A DNA stretch of 64,000 nt, from NCBI GenBank assembly GCA_021234535.1, contig CM037833.1, positions 1,477,347-1,541,346 of the forward strand, given 5' to 3'. The position numbers were made by a program, and so were the translations under genes. Positions 12,130 to 23,795 of the stretch are shown one piece after another. The stretch comes from Stichopus chloronotus (Eukaryota > Echinodermata > Holothuroidea > Aspidochirotida > Stichopodidae). Below the pieces are notes generated by a model. The model was not told the origin of the DNA. It did not search any database and saw nothing but the letters and a program-made list of their open reading frames with translations. Each line of letters starts with the position of its first letter. Position 1 is the first letter of the stretch.

Positions 12130-12595
12130 TATCAAATTACATGTGTGTAATAATTGATAAGTTTACTTATAGTGTGATGTGAAATCGGATACAGTATCCA
12201 GTCGTCCATAGACGTAATTATGTACTAGATTATTTAAAAAAGGACAATGTATGTCTTTTGATCAAATATTCACAGATCTGCACTAGTTGTACTAATTAGT
12301 TTTTCAAAAACATTTCCGTTCGTACAAAGGACAATTGTTGGTGATGTATCCTCTCAATTTATTATGGAGACTTTTGCCATCTTTCCGTTGATTTTTTTCT
12401 CCTAGTACAATTAAAATACTATGACTATACTATACTGTAAAATATTACTACTGTCATATTAGTTGCTTTCATTTTACAGTAATTTGCATACTTTCAGTTA
12501 GCGACTCTAACATTCATGTACTTGGTTTGTGATTTACATGATAATCGTTACCGGTGTAACCATGTGTGCGTGTGCCCTTGTTTTCGGGTGGGATC

Positions 12596-12788
12596 GAGGA
12601 CCGAAACAATAGATTTTAGGTCCTCTGTAGAGGATTCAATAGATTTTTCCGGTCCTCTCAAGATTAACAATAGACAGTCTATTGTTAAGTGTAGGGTTGA
12701 GGAACATGCCTCTCTACTGGCCATTAGATATAGGTTGCATCTCAAAACCCGCCGCATTAACTGTGCGGAGGGTTTTCCAGTTGGTTAG
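12596..12788. repeat. Short palindrome and duplicated segment of repeat origin
   Basis: There is a perfect inverted repeat of 12-base arms around a single base (12664-12675 and 12677-12688). A nearby duplicated phrase, AATAGATTTT plus GGTCCTCT, occurs twice between about 12608 and 12658. The stretch is less AT-rich than its surroundings. I cannot name a family. Confidence 0.45.
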
Positions 12789-12812
12789 CTGATGTGATTA
12801 CTCACGGGAAAA

Positions 12813-14735
12813 AGAAGAGGGCAATCCACGGAATTGCGTATCTCATCGCCAACATGTATTGATTTCAATACAGGGCCTGCACATGGGAATTTGTAACAGT
12901 TTATTGCAACCACATGTCACCAAGTGCCTATTCTGGCACTGATATTCTTCGAACATGAAATGGGCGTAAGCAGAAAACAACATAAAGTGGTAATATTGAT
13001 ATCTAATGTTAGGTAGCAAGCTAAAGCCTATAGCCTGGCGCCACTACGTAGGCTAAAGTAACAATAACAATAACGTCTCAAAAGTATCTGTGCATGTTAA
13101 GCTACATAACGCAATTCTAACATTGAGTTATTTAATATAGTTTAGGGGCAGGATATAAGCACAGCCTTACATTGTTATATGCACATTAGTCTCCTATTTA
13201 CCTGTGCAAGACCTGGTTGTGCTACAATTATTGTTTGACTTAAAAATAACGTTCTCATACCCACAGGGGCCAGTTCTGCTAAAGGTGTTTTGGCTAAAGT
13301 TAAGAGGTGGTGTCTGTTGAACCGGCTACTGGCTTTATTTTTTACCAAGCAATCATACAATATCACCAATTTATTACTATAAGAGTGATATACTGTATCT
13401 TCGTTACTGTGTTCATAGGAACAGCCGTGCAAAAATTGCAAATTATGTGTACAATGCTCCATTAGATCTTAAGATATGCTGGAAATACAAATCTTGAGGC
13501 AAAATTACAGGCCTCAAATATCAGCAATGAGATTTCACTGGATTTACCATTACATTAATATTATGTTGCACAATGTGTTCTCAGGTAAGTCCTTACCTGT
13601 ACAAACCTTTAAGTTAATTGATCTAACAGTTCTCAAGATATGCTGAAATACAAAATTTTCAGGCAAAATTGGCTTTTTTTCTCAGAAATCAGCAAATTTC
13701 ACTTTATTCACCATTACGGTAATAAAATGTTGAACAATGTGTTTTCAGGTAAGTCCTTACAAAACTTCAACTTAATTGGTCTAATACAGTAGCTCTCAAT
13801 AAATGCTGGAAATACAAATTTTGGGGCAAAATTGGCTTTTTTTCTAAGAAAAAATCAGCAAATTTCACTCTCTTTACTACTATCTAGTGATATACCTTGA
13901 ATATTACATTCTCAAGTAAGTCCTTGCAAACTTTTGCTTTATGCTCAAATACTTCTCAAGATATGCTGGAAACACAAATTTTGGGGCCAAATTGGCTTTT
14001 TTTTTTCTCAAAAATCAACAAATTCCTAGGATTTACCATTACAGTAATATTATGTTGAACAATGTGTGTGTTCTCAGCTAAGTACTTACAAAACTTTAAG
14101 TTAAGTGTTGTAATAGATCTCAAGATATGCTGGAAATACAAACTTTGGGGCAGAATTGGCTTTTTTTTCTAAAGCAAATCAGCAAATTTCACTCTCTTTA
14201 ATACAAAAGTGATATACCTTGAAATTTTTCATTCTCAGGTAAGTTTTTGCAAAATTTTGCATTAAATGCTCAAATACTTCCCAAGATGTGTTGGAAATAG
14301 CAACGTTGGGTCAAAATTGACTTTCTTTCTCAAAAATCAGCAAATTTCACTTGATTTACTTTACAACTAATACATCTTCAACATATTGGCATCATGCACA
14401 AGCTCACCAAGTTTCCCCTTAATCGCTCATATGCTTTTCAAACTATTCTGGAAAAACCACAATTTGGACAGGTCCGGACGCACACACACACACCCCACGC
14501 ACACACCCACATTGGAACGGACACGTTTTCATTTATCCCACCCAACATGACCCTCCTGTACCCATGGTCACTCTATCATGGGGTACCCCTGGGGTGTCGC
14601 TACTCATCCACTCCAAGCGTTTCCATGGCAACCATTCTCCCATGTGTGCACAGTACAATATATAGCTCCACTAGCCAAGTGACTGCAATATCTCATCTAG
14701 CCCCTATAGGGCGATGTGATAACGAAAGAAAGCAC
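12813..14735 (+). repeat. ~1.9 kb repeat block, copy 1 (contains ~160-bp tandem repeats)
   Basis: This block begins near GAGGGCAATCC and ends near CCCTATAGGGCGATG. It contains an array of about five to six diverged ~160-bp units from about 13470 to 14380, each with a T-run, ATCAGCAAATTTCACT, TTATGTTGAACAATGTG and TCAGGTAAGTCCTTAC. A CA-rich tract (about 14480-14510) and a conserved 3' part follow. The whole block is repeated collinearly at 21869-23795. I see no clear terminal inverted repeats and no long coding frame, so the mobilising enzyme, if any, is unknown. Confidence 0.75.
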
Positions 14736-14789
14736 AATGAAGTCCTCGGAAAGAATGGAAAACAAAGCTGTGTGTGTGTATGTGTGTGT

Positions 14790-15180
14790 ATACATGTATG
14801 TATATCCATAATGCCCTTACTTGTAAACACGATATCTCAAGATTAGAAACTTTGCGGGATCTCATACTTTTGTATGTAGATGTTCCACAACAAGAAGAAG
14901 AATTCTGGTTCAACAGGAGTCAAGGTGTGAAAAATTGTGAACAGGATATCTCAAGAAGAGAAGCGTGGAGGAATATGATATTTCGGTAGATACTTAGATA
15001 ATTAGGTAAACCACATCACTATAACAAGTGCCTATTGCTTTGGTGGGGCTCAAAAGCCATTTAGGGTCAACATGGGTAAAAATTGCGAGAACCTTGTATA
15101 CTATATTTTAGAAGTGAAGCTTGGACAGATCTCATATTAGGATGTATGTATACCAGATTCAGTACTACTTCTGAGAATCC
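14790..15180 (+). repeat. ~145-bp tandem repeat array, part interrupted by a retroelement
   Basis: These are diverged units recognised by phrases such as CACGATATCTCAAGA, AGCTTGGACAGATCTCAT and GTCAACAGGGGTCAAA. The array is broken by the gypsy element and resumes at about 17848, so the insertion is younger than the array. Confidence 0.7.
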
Positions 15181-15252
15181 TTCCCTTGAAAAAATAGTTG
15201 TAAGTGTATCAATTACAGTAGAAGCTGGAAGAGAGGAATTTGGCAACTTCAG

Positions 15253-15981
15253 TTAACACTGGATCAGACTTGTTGCAGCATGTTGTAAGGAACTCTTAGT
15301 AATGCACATATCCTTAAGCAGCATTTCACATACAGCATAAATATCATCGTGATCAGTACCAGAATGAATATTATTATCATCGAGTGGCAACCTTGATAGA
15401 GCATCAGACACTTTGGTCTGATCTCCTGGTTTATATTCAACCGAAAAATTATAATGTAATAAACGCGCTCCCCAGCGAGCATTTCTCATAGGTCTATGAC
15501 CTGTACCTGAAGTAGCTAACAGAGTAACTAGGGCTTGATGATCAGCGCGCAGAGTAAACTTTCGACCCCACAAGTATGTATGCCCGCGCTTTATAGCCCA
15601 CACACAAGCTAATGCTTCACGCTCCCCTGTGTAGTACTTTTTCTCAGCCGCAGTGAGTTTCCGAGAGATGCATGCAACAAGTCTCTCCTGACCTTGGATC
15701 AGCTGAGTCATTGTAGCACCAATACCATAGCCCGATGCATCAGTAGATACAATAACATCTAAGTTAGGGTCAAACAGGGACAAAGCTGCACTATTCGAAA
15801 TTGTGTACTTAACTTCTTTGAACGCTGCATCAGCTTCCGCATTCCAAGCAAACTCATGAGCGGTCTGAAGGTCCCGGATTGGCTGAACTTTGGTAGCAAA
15901 GTGAGGTACAAATTTTGCGTAATAGCCGGCAAGTCCTAAGAAAGAACGAACTTGTTCCCTAGAACTCTCTAATAGCAGCAA
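15253..15981 (-). pseudogene. Gypsy RNase H fragment of pol
   Basis: This frame of about 240 codons covers the end of the RT thumb/connection (FLGLAGYYAKFVP) and the RNase H domain, with the catalytic-type motif STDASGYGIGA, the tract REALACVWAIKRGHTYLWG, DHQAL, and the usual DALSRLP at the end. It overlaps the RT frame in a different register, so a frameshift separates it from the upstream part of pol. Linker-like residues continue in another frame past about 15290. Confidence 0.88.
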
Positions 15982-16563
15982 CTAAATCGAGGTTAGGGTG
16001 AAGTCCCGCATGATCAATTACATGGCCCAATACCTGAATGGATTGTACACTAAATACACATTTCTCATTGAGAGTCATTCCCGATTCTTGTAAACGAGAC
16101 AAAACATTATGTAAAGTAGCAGCATGCTTTTCTGGGGTAGAACCGTAAACAATAATATCATCGATAAAACACATTAACCCTTTAATACCTGTCAGAATAC
16201 CTGACATAACCTTCTGAAAGCATGTAGGTGCTGACGCTAGGCCAGAGCAAACACGTTTGTATCTGTAAAGTCCCTCGTGAGTAATAAATGTAGTAATAAA
16301 TCTACTCTCGGGGTGCAAATCAAGTTGGTGGTAAGCACATTTCAGATCAAGTTTAGAAAAATACTTAGATCCTCTTAATTCATGAAACATCTCATCAATA
16401 TTTGGTAGCGGGTGTTTATCCACCACAACATTCTCATTGACCTTACGTAAATCTACACAAATACGAACATTTCCAGACTTTTTGTAAGCTACGACAATAG
16501 GACAAACCCATTCTGTAACATTCGGGGCCTTCTCGATAACACCTTCCCGTTCTAGTCTTCTTA
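15959..16563 (-). pseudogene. Gypsy reverse transcriptase fragment of pol
   Basis: The open frame starts upstream of the first Met and includes the RT N-terminal motif EREGVIEKAP, the substrate-binding segment VRICVDLRKVN, LPNIDEMF, SKLDLKCAYHQ, and the catalytic box FIDDIIVYG (an FIDD variant of the common YVDD/YIDD). The length from the finger to the palm motifs is normal. The frame breaks just after LGHVIDH and before the RNase H region. At its 5' side it abuts the protease stub directly, showing an internal deletion. Confidence 0.88.
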
Positions 16564-16571
16564 AATGTATT

Positions 16572-17333
16572 TCAGTTCATTAAAGTAGCATCACTTGCTG
16601 TATCAACAACTGAAATACATACATTGTTAATTAACACATCACAAGTAACATTAAGTCTATGCCTAGCATTTACATGGTAAACATTTTCAGTTTGTAGTAC
16701 TTGCGGATGTTCCGGTGTAGTGGTAGTAGCAGCAGGTGAAGGAAGGGCAGCATCGGTAGTAGGAATTAGATGAGAAGAAGTAGTAGTATCTGAAGTAGAT
16801 GCAACTGAAAGTACCTTATTACAGCCTAAGCACATTTTCTCAAAATCTCCTTTCTTCTTACAAGTTCTGCATGTAGCGCGAACTGCCTTACACTCCGTAG
16901 AATTTGCAAGGTGCTTTGCGGATCCGCAGCGATATAATTTCGTAGAATTGAGTGTCTTGCTGTCGCGGACCTGTGAAGTAGATGACATCGACCGCGCTTC
17001 ACGTTGCGCTTGTTCGAAGTTCCTTGAGACTTCCAAAGCTTTCGACAGGGTCAACTTTGGCTCAAGAAGAAGTCGTTCCCGTAGTTTGGGTGAAGTGATC
17101 TTCTCGACGAGCTGGTCTCGTAACATTTCATCCAGAAATGTGTCAAATTCACACGTTGACGCAAGTTCCCGCAATGATGAATTATAGACGTCAATCGAAT
17201 CAACTGGCAACTGCGCTCGTGGTCGAAACCTGTAGCGCTCGGCAACCACGTTGACAGTTGGCAGAAAATGCTCCTCTAACGTCTTGATGGCCTTCTTGTA
17301 AACGTCTAGCCCTGACGTGGAACATGCAGGCAA
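16572..17333 (-). pseudogene. Gypsy gag with protease stub
   Basis: About 253 codons. The first half is a gag capsid-like domain (LRELASTCEFDTFLDEMLRD, then RERLLLEPKLTLSKALE). Next comes a damaged zinc-knuckle region: the first knuckle lacks its leading Cys (LYRCGSAKH), and the second has Asp where His is expected (CRTCKKKGDFEKMC). Near the end stands a retropepsin-like active-site motif (VVDTASDATLM), after which the frame stops and the RT sequence begins almost at once. The rest of the protease is deleted. Confidence 0.85.
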
Positions 17334-17569
17334 AGTGTAGAAAATCGTCTAGCCCTCGGTACCCAGTCAGTGAAGTATAATAGCTTTCTTGCGGGCCGCA
17401 CTCGCTTCAAAAGCATCAGCAACAAGGTAGTTCTCAAAGAGACGGTACTATTGTGTCCACGTGCATGAAGGTTCCCCAGGAGAAGGTAAAAAATGGAGTA
17501 GAGGCAATAACCCAGACATCGTAGTACATTTAGTGAGTAAATACCGACCGTTACAGAAATAAATGCGAA

Positions 17570-17848
17570 AGATCCAACATCTTCGTCGCCAATTTTATTG
17601 TGTTTGTAGCAAGTAGCCGAGACAGAAATAACACAATATTCAGTAAAGCAAGTATAGTGAAGTTATGTTTGTTGTTCTCTGTCTAAAACCCCTTTGAAGC
17701 AGGCTCTTTGTTCTTACATTCAGCACAAGGTGCTGTACCTACATGACTCATTACAATTTCACATAATTCTCAGAAAAGGCCTGTATCAGAGAAGAGGTTA
17801 GAAAACCGGATACAACAGTGAACGGTTAACAAAGAGTTACGATATAAA
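17570..17848 (-). repeat. Possible 5' LTR and primer-binding region of the gypsy element
   Basis: On the - strand, upstream of gag, the sequence TGGCGACGAAGATG (about 17584-17597 on the + strand as its complement) resembles the segment that follows the 5' LTR in Mag/SURL-type gypsy elements. The stretch from there to the resumption of satellite units at about 17848 has the right size (about 250 bp) for a 5' LTR. I cannot define its ends exactly because no second LTR is present for comparison. Confidence 0.4.
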
Positions 17849-18545
17849 ACACAACAAGTACAATGATCGTATTGTTTTTGATGGAGGTCAAATGTCAGTT
17901 GGGATCGACAGGAGTCAAATTGTGAAAACCTTGTAAACACGATATCTCAAGAAGGAAAGCTTAGACAGATGTCATATTTGGTATGAAGGTGAACAACATC
18001 AATTGAAAAGACCGCATTGTTTTTGTGGACGTCAAAGTCATGTTGGGTCAACAGGGGACATCTTGTAAAAACTTTGTAAATGATATCTTAAGAACTGAAG
18101 CTTGGAAAAATATGGAATATATTTGGGATGCCCAACAGGTGTACCACATTGAGTACAATAGTCGTATTGATTTTGCTGGAGGTCAAATGTCACTTGGAGT
18201 CGACAGGGGTCAAATTGTGAACATCTCTTAAACAATATCTCAAGAAGTAAAGCTTGAAGAGATCTCATATTTCCTATGTAGGTGAACCATAGTTGGTAGA
18301 AGAAATCTTTAGTTTTTGGTGGACGTCAAGAATTATTTGGGTCAACTAGGGTCAAATTGTGAAAATCTTTTAAACACGATATCTTAAGACGGGAAACTTA
18401 TATTTTTGCTTTTACAAATCTTATATGCAGCTTCTAGTTTCGTCACTTTGGATAGAATTCTACAGTTAGTGGTGGAGGTCAAAGATCATTTGGCCTCAAG
18501 AGAGGTCAAATATAAAATCCTTGTAAATATCTGTTACCAGTTGTT
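17848..18545 (+). repeat. ~145-bp tandem repeat array (continuation)
   Basis: Roughly four to five diverged units. The ACGATATCTCAAG phrase or its variants recur near 17939, 18079, 18232 and 18376, a spacing of about 140-153 bp. Other constant parts are GTCAACAGGGGTCAAATTGTG and TTTTGGTGGAGGTCAAA. No coding frame is maintained across units. Confidence 0.8.
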
Positions 18546-19730
18546 ACTTGTTAAAAATCCTCAACTCTTTACTCTTACTGGCCGATTTCAGTCAGGTGAA
18601 AATTTATTATCGGATGGCTAATGCACGGTCAATTTTAAAATAAATTCACAAACGAATGAGCACAATAAAACCAGATTGATAGTGTTTGGTAGTCTGCCTC
18701 GGCCCGACTCTTCACATATGCAGTAATCCTACACACGGAACATTTCTGTGAAGTTCGTGGTCTAGGCAGAGCCTAGGGCTACTGATCACGTGAAATATAT
18801 GTCTAGAATATTTATCCTAAATAAATACACGTAGGCCTAACAACATCACCGTGATAATATCAGTGGTTCTGTTTGCGATAATTTTACCTAATTTGTGGAA
18901 TTGTATCAGCTTTAACTTATCGAAAGCGATATCATTAGCAAATTTAATAAAGCCTTCGGGAATTAGCATTTCTTCTTCGAATAAATCCATGTAGAATGAA
19001 ACTGTAGTATAGAGCACAGTCACATGCAAAGGGGCGTTTATGCACAGTAAGTCAAATAACGTAGACCTAATCCCCATAAAGTTATGCATACAGGTTAACG
19101 ACATTGTGTGAGGCATGATGGCGTTGAACATGTTCAAGATTTTCTCTGAATGTAATGTTTCACAATTTTTTATTAAAAATCAGTGCAGTCAATCCTAAGC
19201 AAATTGGAACATCTTGATTTCTTGTTAAGAAAAACAAAGCGCTGTTGATGCTCCGTAAACAGTGAATTGGCACACGTACACTGACTCACAGAATGCGAAC
19301 GCAGTATATGGCATTCACGCTAGGAGTACACAACGTACGTAAACACTGCACTGACTGACACGCTGTAGCTTGTTGTTGCTATACATGTGATTGTTATTTA
19401 TTTTAAGTGTTACATTGTGTACTGCACACGAATATTGTTGACACGTTGTAAATCCCTTTCTTGCGGTTCGTTTTCTATAAAAAAAAATGCTATAATTTAG
19501 AAGCCAAATTGTCGTTTATTTTGGTCCTTTTTATACAAATCTTGTATTGTATGTACAAAGCTAATCAACTTTGGACCGCGCACTAATCGTAGGATAATAC
19601 ACTCTCGCGGTTAAAGCTATCAACTGGATGCATGCCCTCGTGAATCGCTTACATTAATCCACCATCGTATGTTATCCTACAGATAATGCACCATCCAGCG
19701 TTGTGTCGCCTTTCATTGATATTTTCATTT
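18535..19730. repeat. Dispersed repeat related to 4970-5480
   Basis: The phrase AAAAATCCTCAACTC, followed by a TGGCC-containing segment and TCAGTCAGGTGA, occurs at 18548 and at 4980. Later parts also recur in the same order: GCTAATCAACTTTGGAC (19560) against GGTTAATCAACTTTGAAC (5360), and AACTGGATGCA with ATCCAGCGTTG (19620-19705) against CGCTGGATGCA with GTCCAGCGTTTT (5405-5463). The copy here is longer because of intervening sequence. No coding capacity is seen. Confidence 0.55.
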
Positions 19731-19929
19731 ATGTGACTGGGGACATAGCATTTTGATCTTCAAGATGCAGAAATTAGTTATATGACGTGACTGGCAGGTG
19801 TCAGTTGCGTAATGAGTTCATAGCTGTGTTTTAAACCTGCCTCATTCATTGTGGGTTTCGATGATAATCGGAACTTGTGATTATGGATACGTATGTGTGT
19901 ATGCGCGTGTATGTTTATGCGTATGTATG

Positions 19930-20965
19930 TCTGTGACACCTTGTAAGCACAACATCTAAAGGATGAAAGCTTGGACAGATCTCATATTTAGTAGGTAATT
20001 GTAACATATTAAGCAGAGTAACCACATTGTTTTAGTGAAGATCAAACGTCATTCAGGGTCAACGGAGGTCAAATTGTGAAAACATGGTCAACACGATATC
20101 TCACGAAGCGAAGCTTAGACAAAACTCATTGTTGGTATGTAGGTGTCCCACACAGAATAATGGGAAGGCTTTTGTTTTTGGTGGGGGCCAAAGTTCACTT
20201 GAGATCGACAGGGGTCAAATTGCGAAACATTGTTAACACAATATCTCAAAAAGCGAAGCTTGGACAGATCTCATTGTTGGTACATAGCTGTACCACATAC
20301 AGTAGTAGGAACCCTTTTGATTTTGGTGGAGGCCAAAATCACATTTGACTCCTTTTGACTTGGGGTCAAAAGGAGTCAAATTGTGATCCCATATGTAATT
20401 TGCAGGTGTACCGCATTCAGTAGAATGATCCTGTACTTTTTGGTGAAGTTCAAAAATTATTTGTGGTCAATGGGGTAAAATCATTTTAAACACGATATCT
20501 CAACAACGGAAGCTTGATCAGATCTCATATGTAATGTGTAGGTGCATCACATGGAGTAGAAAAAGCCTCTTATTTTTGGTAGAGGTCAAAGGTCACTTGG
20601 GGTCAACAGGCGTTAAATCTTGTAAACATGATATTTCAAGGATGGAAGCTTAAGCAGATGTCATATTTGGTATACATGTGTACTATATTGATTAGAAGGA
20701 CCCTATTGTGTTTTGATGGAAGTTAAAGGTTATTTGGGTCAACAAGGGTCAGATTTTGGAACATCTGTAAACACGATATCTCAAGGGAGAAACTTGAGTA
20801 GATCTCATAGGTAATGTGTAGGTGCATCACATCGAGGAGAAGAACCCTACTGATATTGGTGGAGGTCATTTGGTGTCAACAGGAAACAAATTGTAAAACC
20901 TTGTAAATATGATACCTCAAGGAGGGAATCCTAGGAAGATCTCAAATGTAATGTGTAGGTGTTGC
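19930..20965 (+). repeat. ~145-bp tandem repeat array (second cluster)
   Basis: Six to seven diverged units, with the ACGATATCTC phrase or its variants near 20093, 20238, 20492, 20628, 20773 and 20909. These are mostly 136-145 bp apart, with one longer interval. It is the same unit as at 17.9-18.5 kb and 40.3-40.7 kb. Confidence 0.8.
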
Positions 20966-21868
20966 ATGACTGTAATATACAATTGTGTTTGTTGAGACAT
21001 GATACATATCAGTCATCATATATCAACGTCATAAAAATTCTCATAATGAAGTAATCCAAACCACAATGCATATGGTCTTAGTAATGTTAACAGGAGAATT
21101 TGAGGCCAATTGTGAGAGCATTTGAAGTTACTACCGTAGAATAAAAGCAGAGATCTCATATCAAGGTTTGATACATTGTTACTGTTCAAGAAAAATTAGT
21201 TAAAGTGATAGTTTGTCACATCTCATCCTTGGCAGTATTTTTCCAATCAAATTTTAAACATCTCAAAGAAACAAGTAAAAATGTAATCGGAACACATGTA
21301 CGGATTACGGTACTAAATTCTCCGTACTTGATGAATTAAAGAGTTTCAATTTGTATAGTTTGCTTTGTCTCAAGTTAAATGTTTACCTTTTCTCAACAAG
21401 TGAGCGTTGTTATTTTTTTTCACTTTTACGCACAGAAGTTTGGCAGGGAAGAATTAAGAAAAGATGAATACCACAAAATTGTGAGTTTATTGCATCTTAC
21501 GTTGAATGCTATTTTTTATCATCAATTTTAGTAAGGCTTTACTCTTCTTCTTCCTTTTTCTTTTTGCTGTTGTAATAATATCATTGATCATGCCATATAG
21601 AAGAGATATATAGTCTCGTGACGTTTTCTGATATGTGGTAACGACTTTTTTTTATCCATAATACAACTGAATCAACTCTTAAGGGGTAATTTCTGCAATT
21701 GCTTTCTTTTTTGTACAATTTCTGCACATAGTCATCATTCTTGATTTTTAGAAAGCACTGCGTAGACGACACATGTAATAATTTACTAGAAATGTAATAA
21801 TGAATGTAATAATTTTTACCATAGATGTAATACCCACTATAAGTTCCATAATTGTTCACCGCAATTGT

Positions 21869-23795
21869 AACAAGAGGGCAATCCAGGGAGTTGCGTATAT
21901 CATCGCCAACATGGATTGATTTAAATACAGGGCATGCACACAGGGATTTGTAATAGTTTACTGCAACCACATCTCACAGAGCACAGAGACCAAGTTCGGG
22001 GAACTGGTTGTAAATGAGTGGCAAACATTCTTCAAGCATAAACTGGTGGTAAGCATCTCTATACTGATATCTACTGTAAGGTAGCGAACTTAAGATTATA
22101 GCCCGGTGCCACTAGGCTCAAGTTACGATAACTAATGGCTCAAAAGTATATATCTGTGCATATTACGCTACATAACACAATTATAACATTGGGTTATTCC
22201 ATTAAGGTAGGCTTAGTAGCTACAGTTAGGGGCAGGTTATAAGAGCATCCCTACATGGTATTATGCACATTAGTCTCCTATTTACCTGTACATGACCTGG
22301 TTCTGCTAAAATTATTGTTTGACTTAAAAAAATAATGTTCTCATAAAAGACATTATCCACACGGGCCAGTTCTGCTAAAGATGTTTTGGCTGAAGTTAAA
22401 AAGGTGGTGTCTAGTATTGACCCAGATGCTGGCTCTAAGTTTGTTACCAAACAATGATCCAATTTCACCAGTTTACTATAAGAGTAATGTACTGTATCTT
22501 CATTATTGTGTTCATAGGAACAGTCTTACAAAATTTTGCGTATAATGCTTACTTAGCTCTTACGATATGGTGAAAATACAAATTTTGGGGCAAAATTTTT
22601 TTTTTCTAAAAAAATCAGCAATTTCCACTCTCTTTAATACAAAAGTGATGTACCTTGAATATTACATTCTCAAGTAAGTCCTTGCAAAACTTTGCATTAA
22701 ATGCTCAAACACATCTCAAGGTATGCTGGAAATACCAATTTGGGGACAAAATTGGCTTTTTCTCCTTCAAAATCAGCAAATTTCACTGGATTTACCATTA
22801 CAGTAATATTATGTTGAACAAACTGTTTTCAGGTAAATCCTAACAAAATTTAAAGTTAATTGGTCTAATAGTTCTCACGATATGCTGGAAATACAAATTT
22901 TGGGGCAAAATTGTTTTTTTTTTTCTCAAAAATCAGTATATTCACTGGATTTATCATTACAGTAATATTATGTTGAACAATGTGTTCTCAGGTACGTACT
23001 TACAAAAATTACAGTTAATTGGTCTAATAGTTCTCAAGATATATTGGAAATACAAATTGTGGGATAAAATTGACCTTTTTTTTTTCGGAAAATCAGCAAA
23101 ATTCACTGGATTTATCATTACAGTAATATTACGTTGGACAATTTGTTCTCAGGTAAGTACTTACAAAAATTTAAGTTATTTGGTGTAATAGTTCTCAAGA
23201 TATACTGGAAATACAAATTTTGGGCCAAAATTGACTTTTTAATTAAAAAATCAGAAATTTTCACTCTTTTTACTACAAAAGTGATATACCTTGAATATTT
23301 CATTCTTAGGTAAGTTTTTGTAGTAAATGCTCAAATACTTCTCAAGGTATTCTGGAAATACCAATTTTTGGGTAAATTTGGTTTTTTTTTTCTCAAAAAT
23401 CAGCAAATTTGACTCGATTTACCATACAACTAATACATCTCGCACATATTGGCATCATGCACAACCCTACCAAGTTTCAACTTAATCGCTCATATGCTTT
23501 TCAAACTATTCTGGAAAAACCACAATTTGGACAGGTCCCGACGCACACACACACACACACGCCCACACGCACACCCATTGGCACGGACACGTTTTCATTT
23601 ATCCCACCCAACAGGACCCTCCTGTACCCTATGGTCAATCTACCATGGGGTACCCCTGGAGTGTCGCTACTCATCCACTCCAAGCGTTTCCATGGCAACG
23701 ATTCTCCCATGGGTGCACGGTACAATATATAGCTCCACTAGCCAATTCAAGTGACTACAATATCTCATCTTGCCCCTATAGGAAGATGAGATAAT
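21869..23795 (+). repeat. ~1.9 kb repeat block, copy 2
   Basis: This block is collinear with 12813-14735 at an offset of about 9.06 kb. It starts at GAGGGCAATCCAGGGA and ends at GCCCCTATAGGAAGATGAGATAA. The inner ~160-bp array runs from about 22520 to 23420, with the TCAGGTA phrase near 22830, 22990 and 23150. It includes an ACACAC tract at about 23543 and the same 3' part (GGGGTACCCCTGG, GCGTTTCCATGGCAAC). Confidence 0.75.

Larger units (their letters stand above)
15183..17848 (-). mobile_element. Degenerate Ty3/gypsy LTR retrotransposon
   Basis: The element lies on the - strand and reads gag, protease stub, reverse transcriptase, RNase H, and then a short fragment before it is cut off. Most of the protease, most or all of the integrase and the 3' LTR are missing. 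Frames are shifted between RT and RNase H (around 15960-15981) and again near 15290. It sits inside a 145-bp repeat array whose units flank it on both sides. It is an inactive relic. Confidence 0.85.

Noticed and set aside
12498..12788. Possible extra last exon of gene A
   Set aside because: It is phase-compatible, but most of it is palindromic or duplicated repeat sequence, so I did not list it as coding.
13571..13600. Repeated TCAGGTAAGT words that look like splice sites
   Set aside because: They recur once per 160-bp unit in both blocks without exons between them, so they belong to the repeat.
14394..14846. 150-codon frame with poly-TH and poly-VC stretches
   Set aside because: It lies in the repeat block with CA and GT tracts, and the second copy of the block does not keep the same frame.
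21581..21970. 129-codon frame on the - strand
   Set aside because: It has Tyr/Ser-rich composition typical of AT-rich chance frames, and it runs into the 1.9 kb repeat block.
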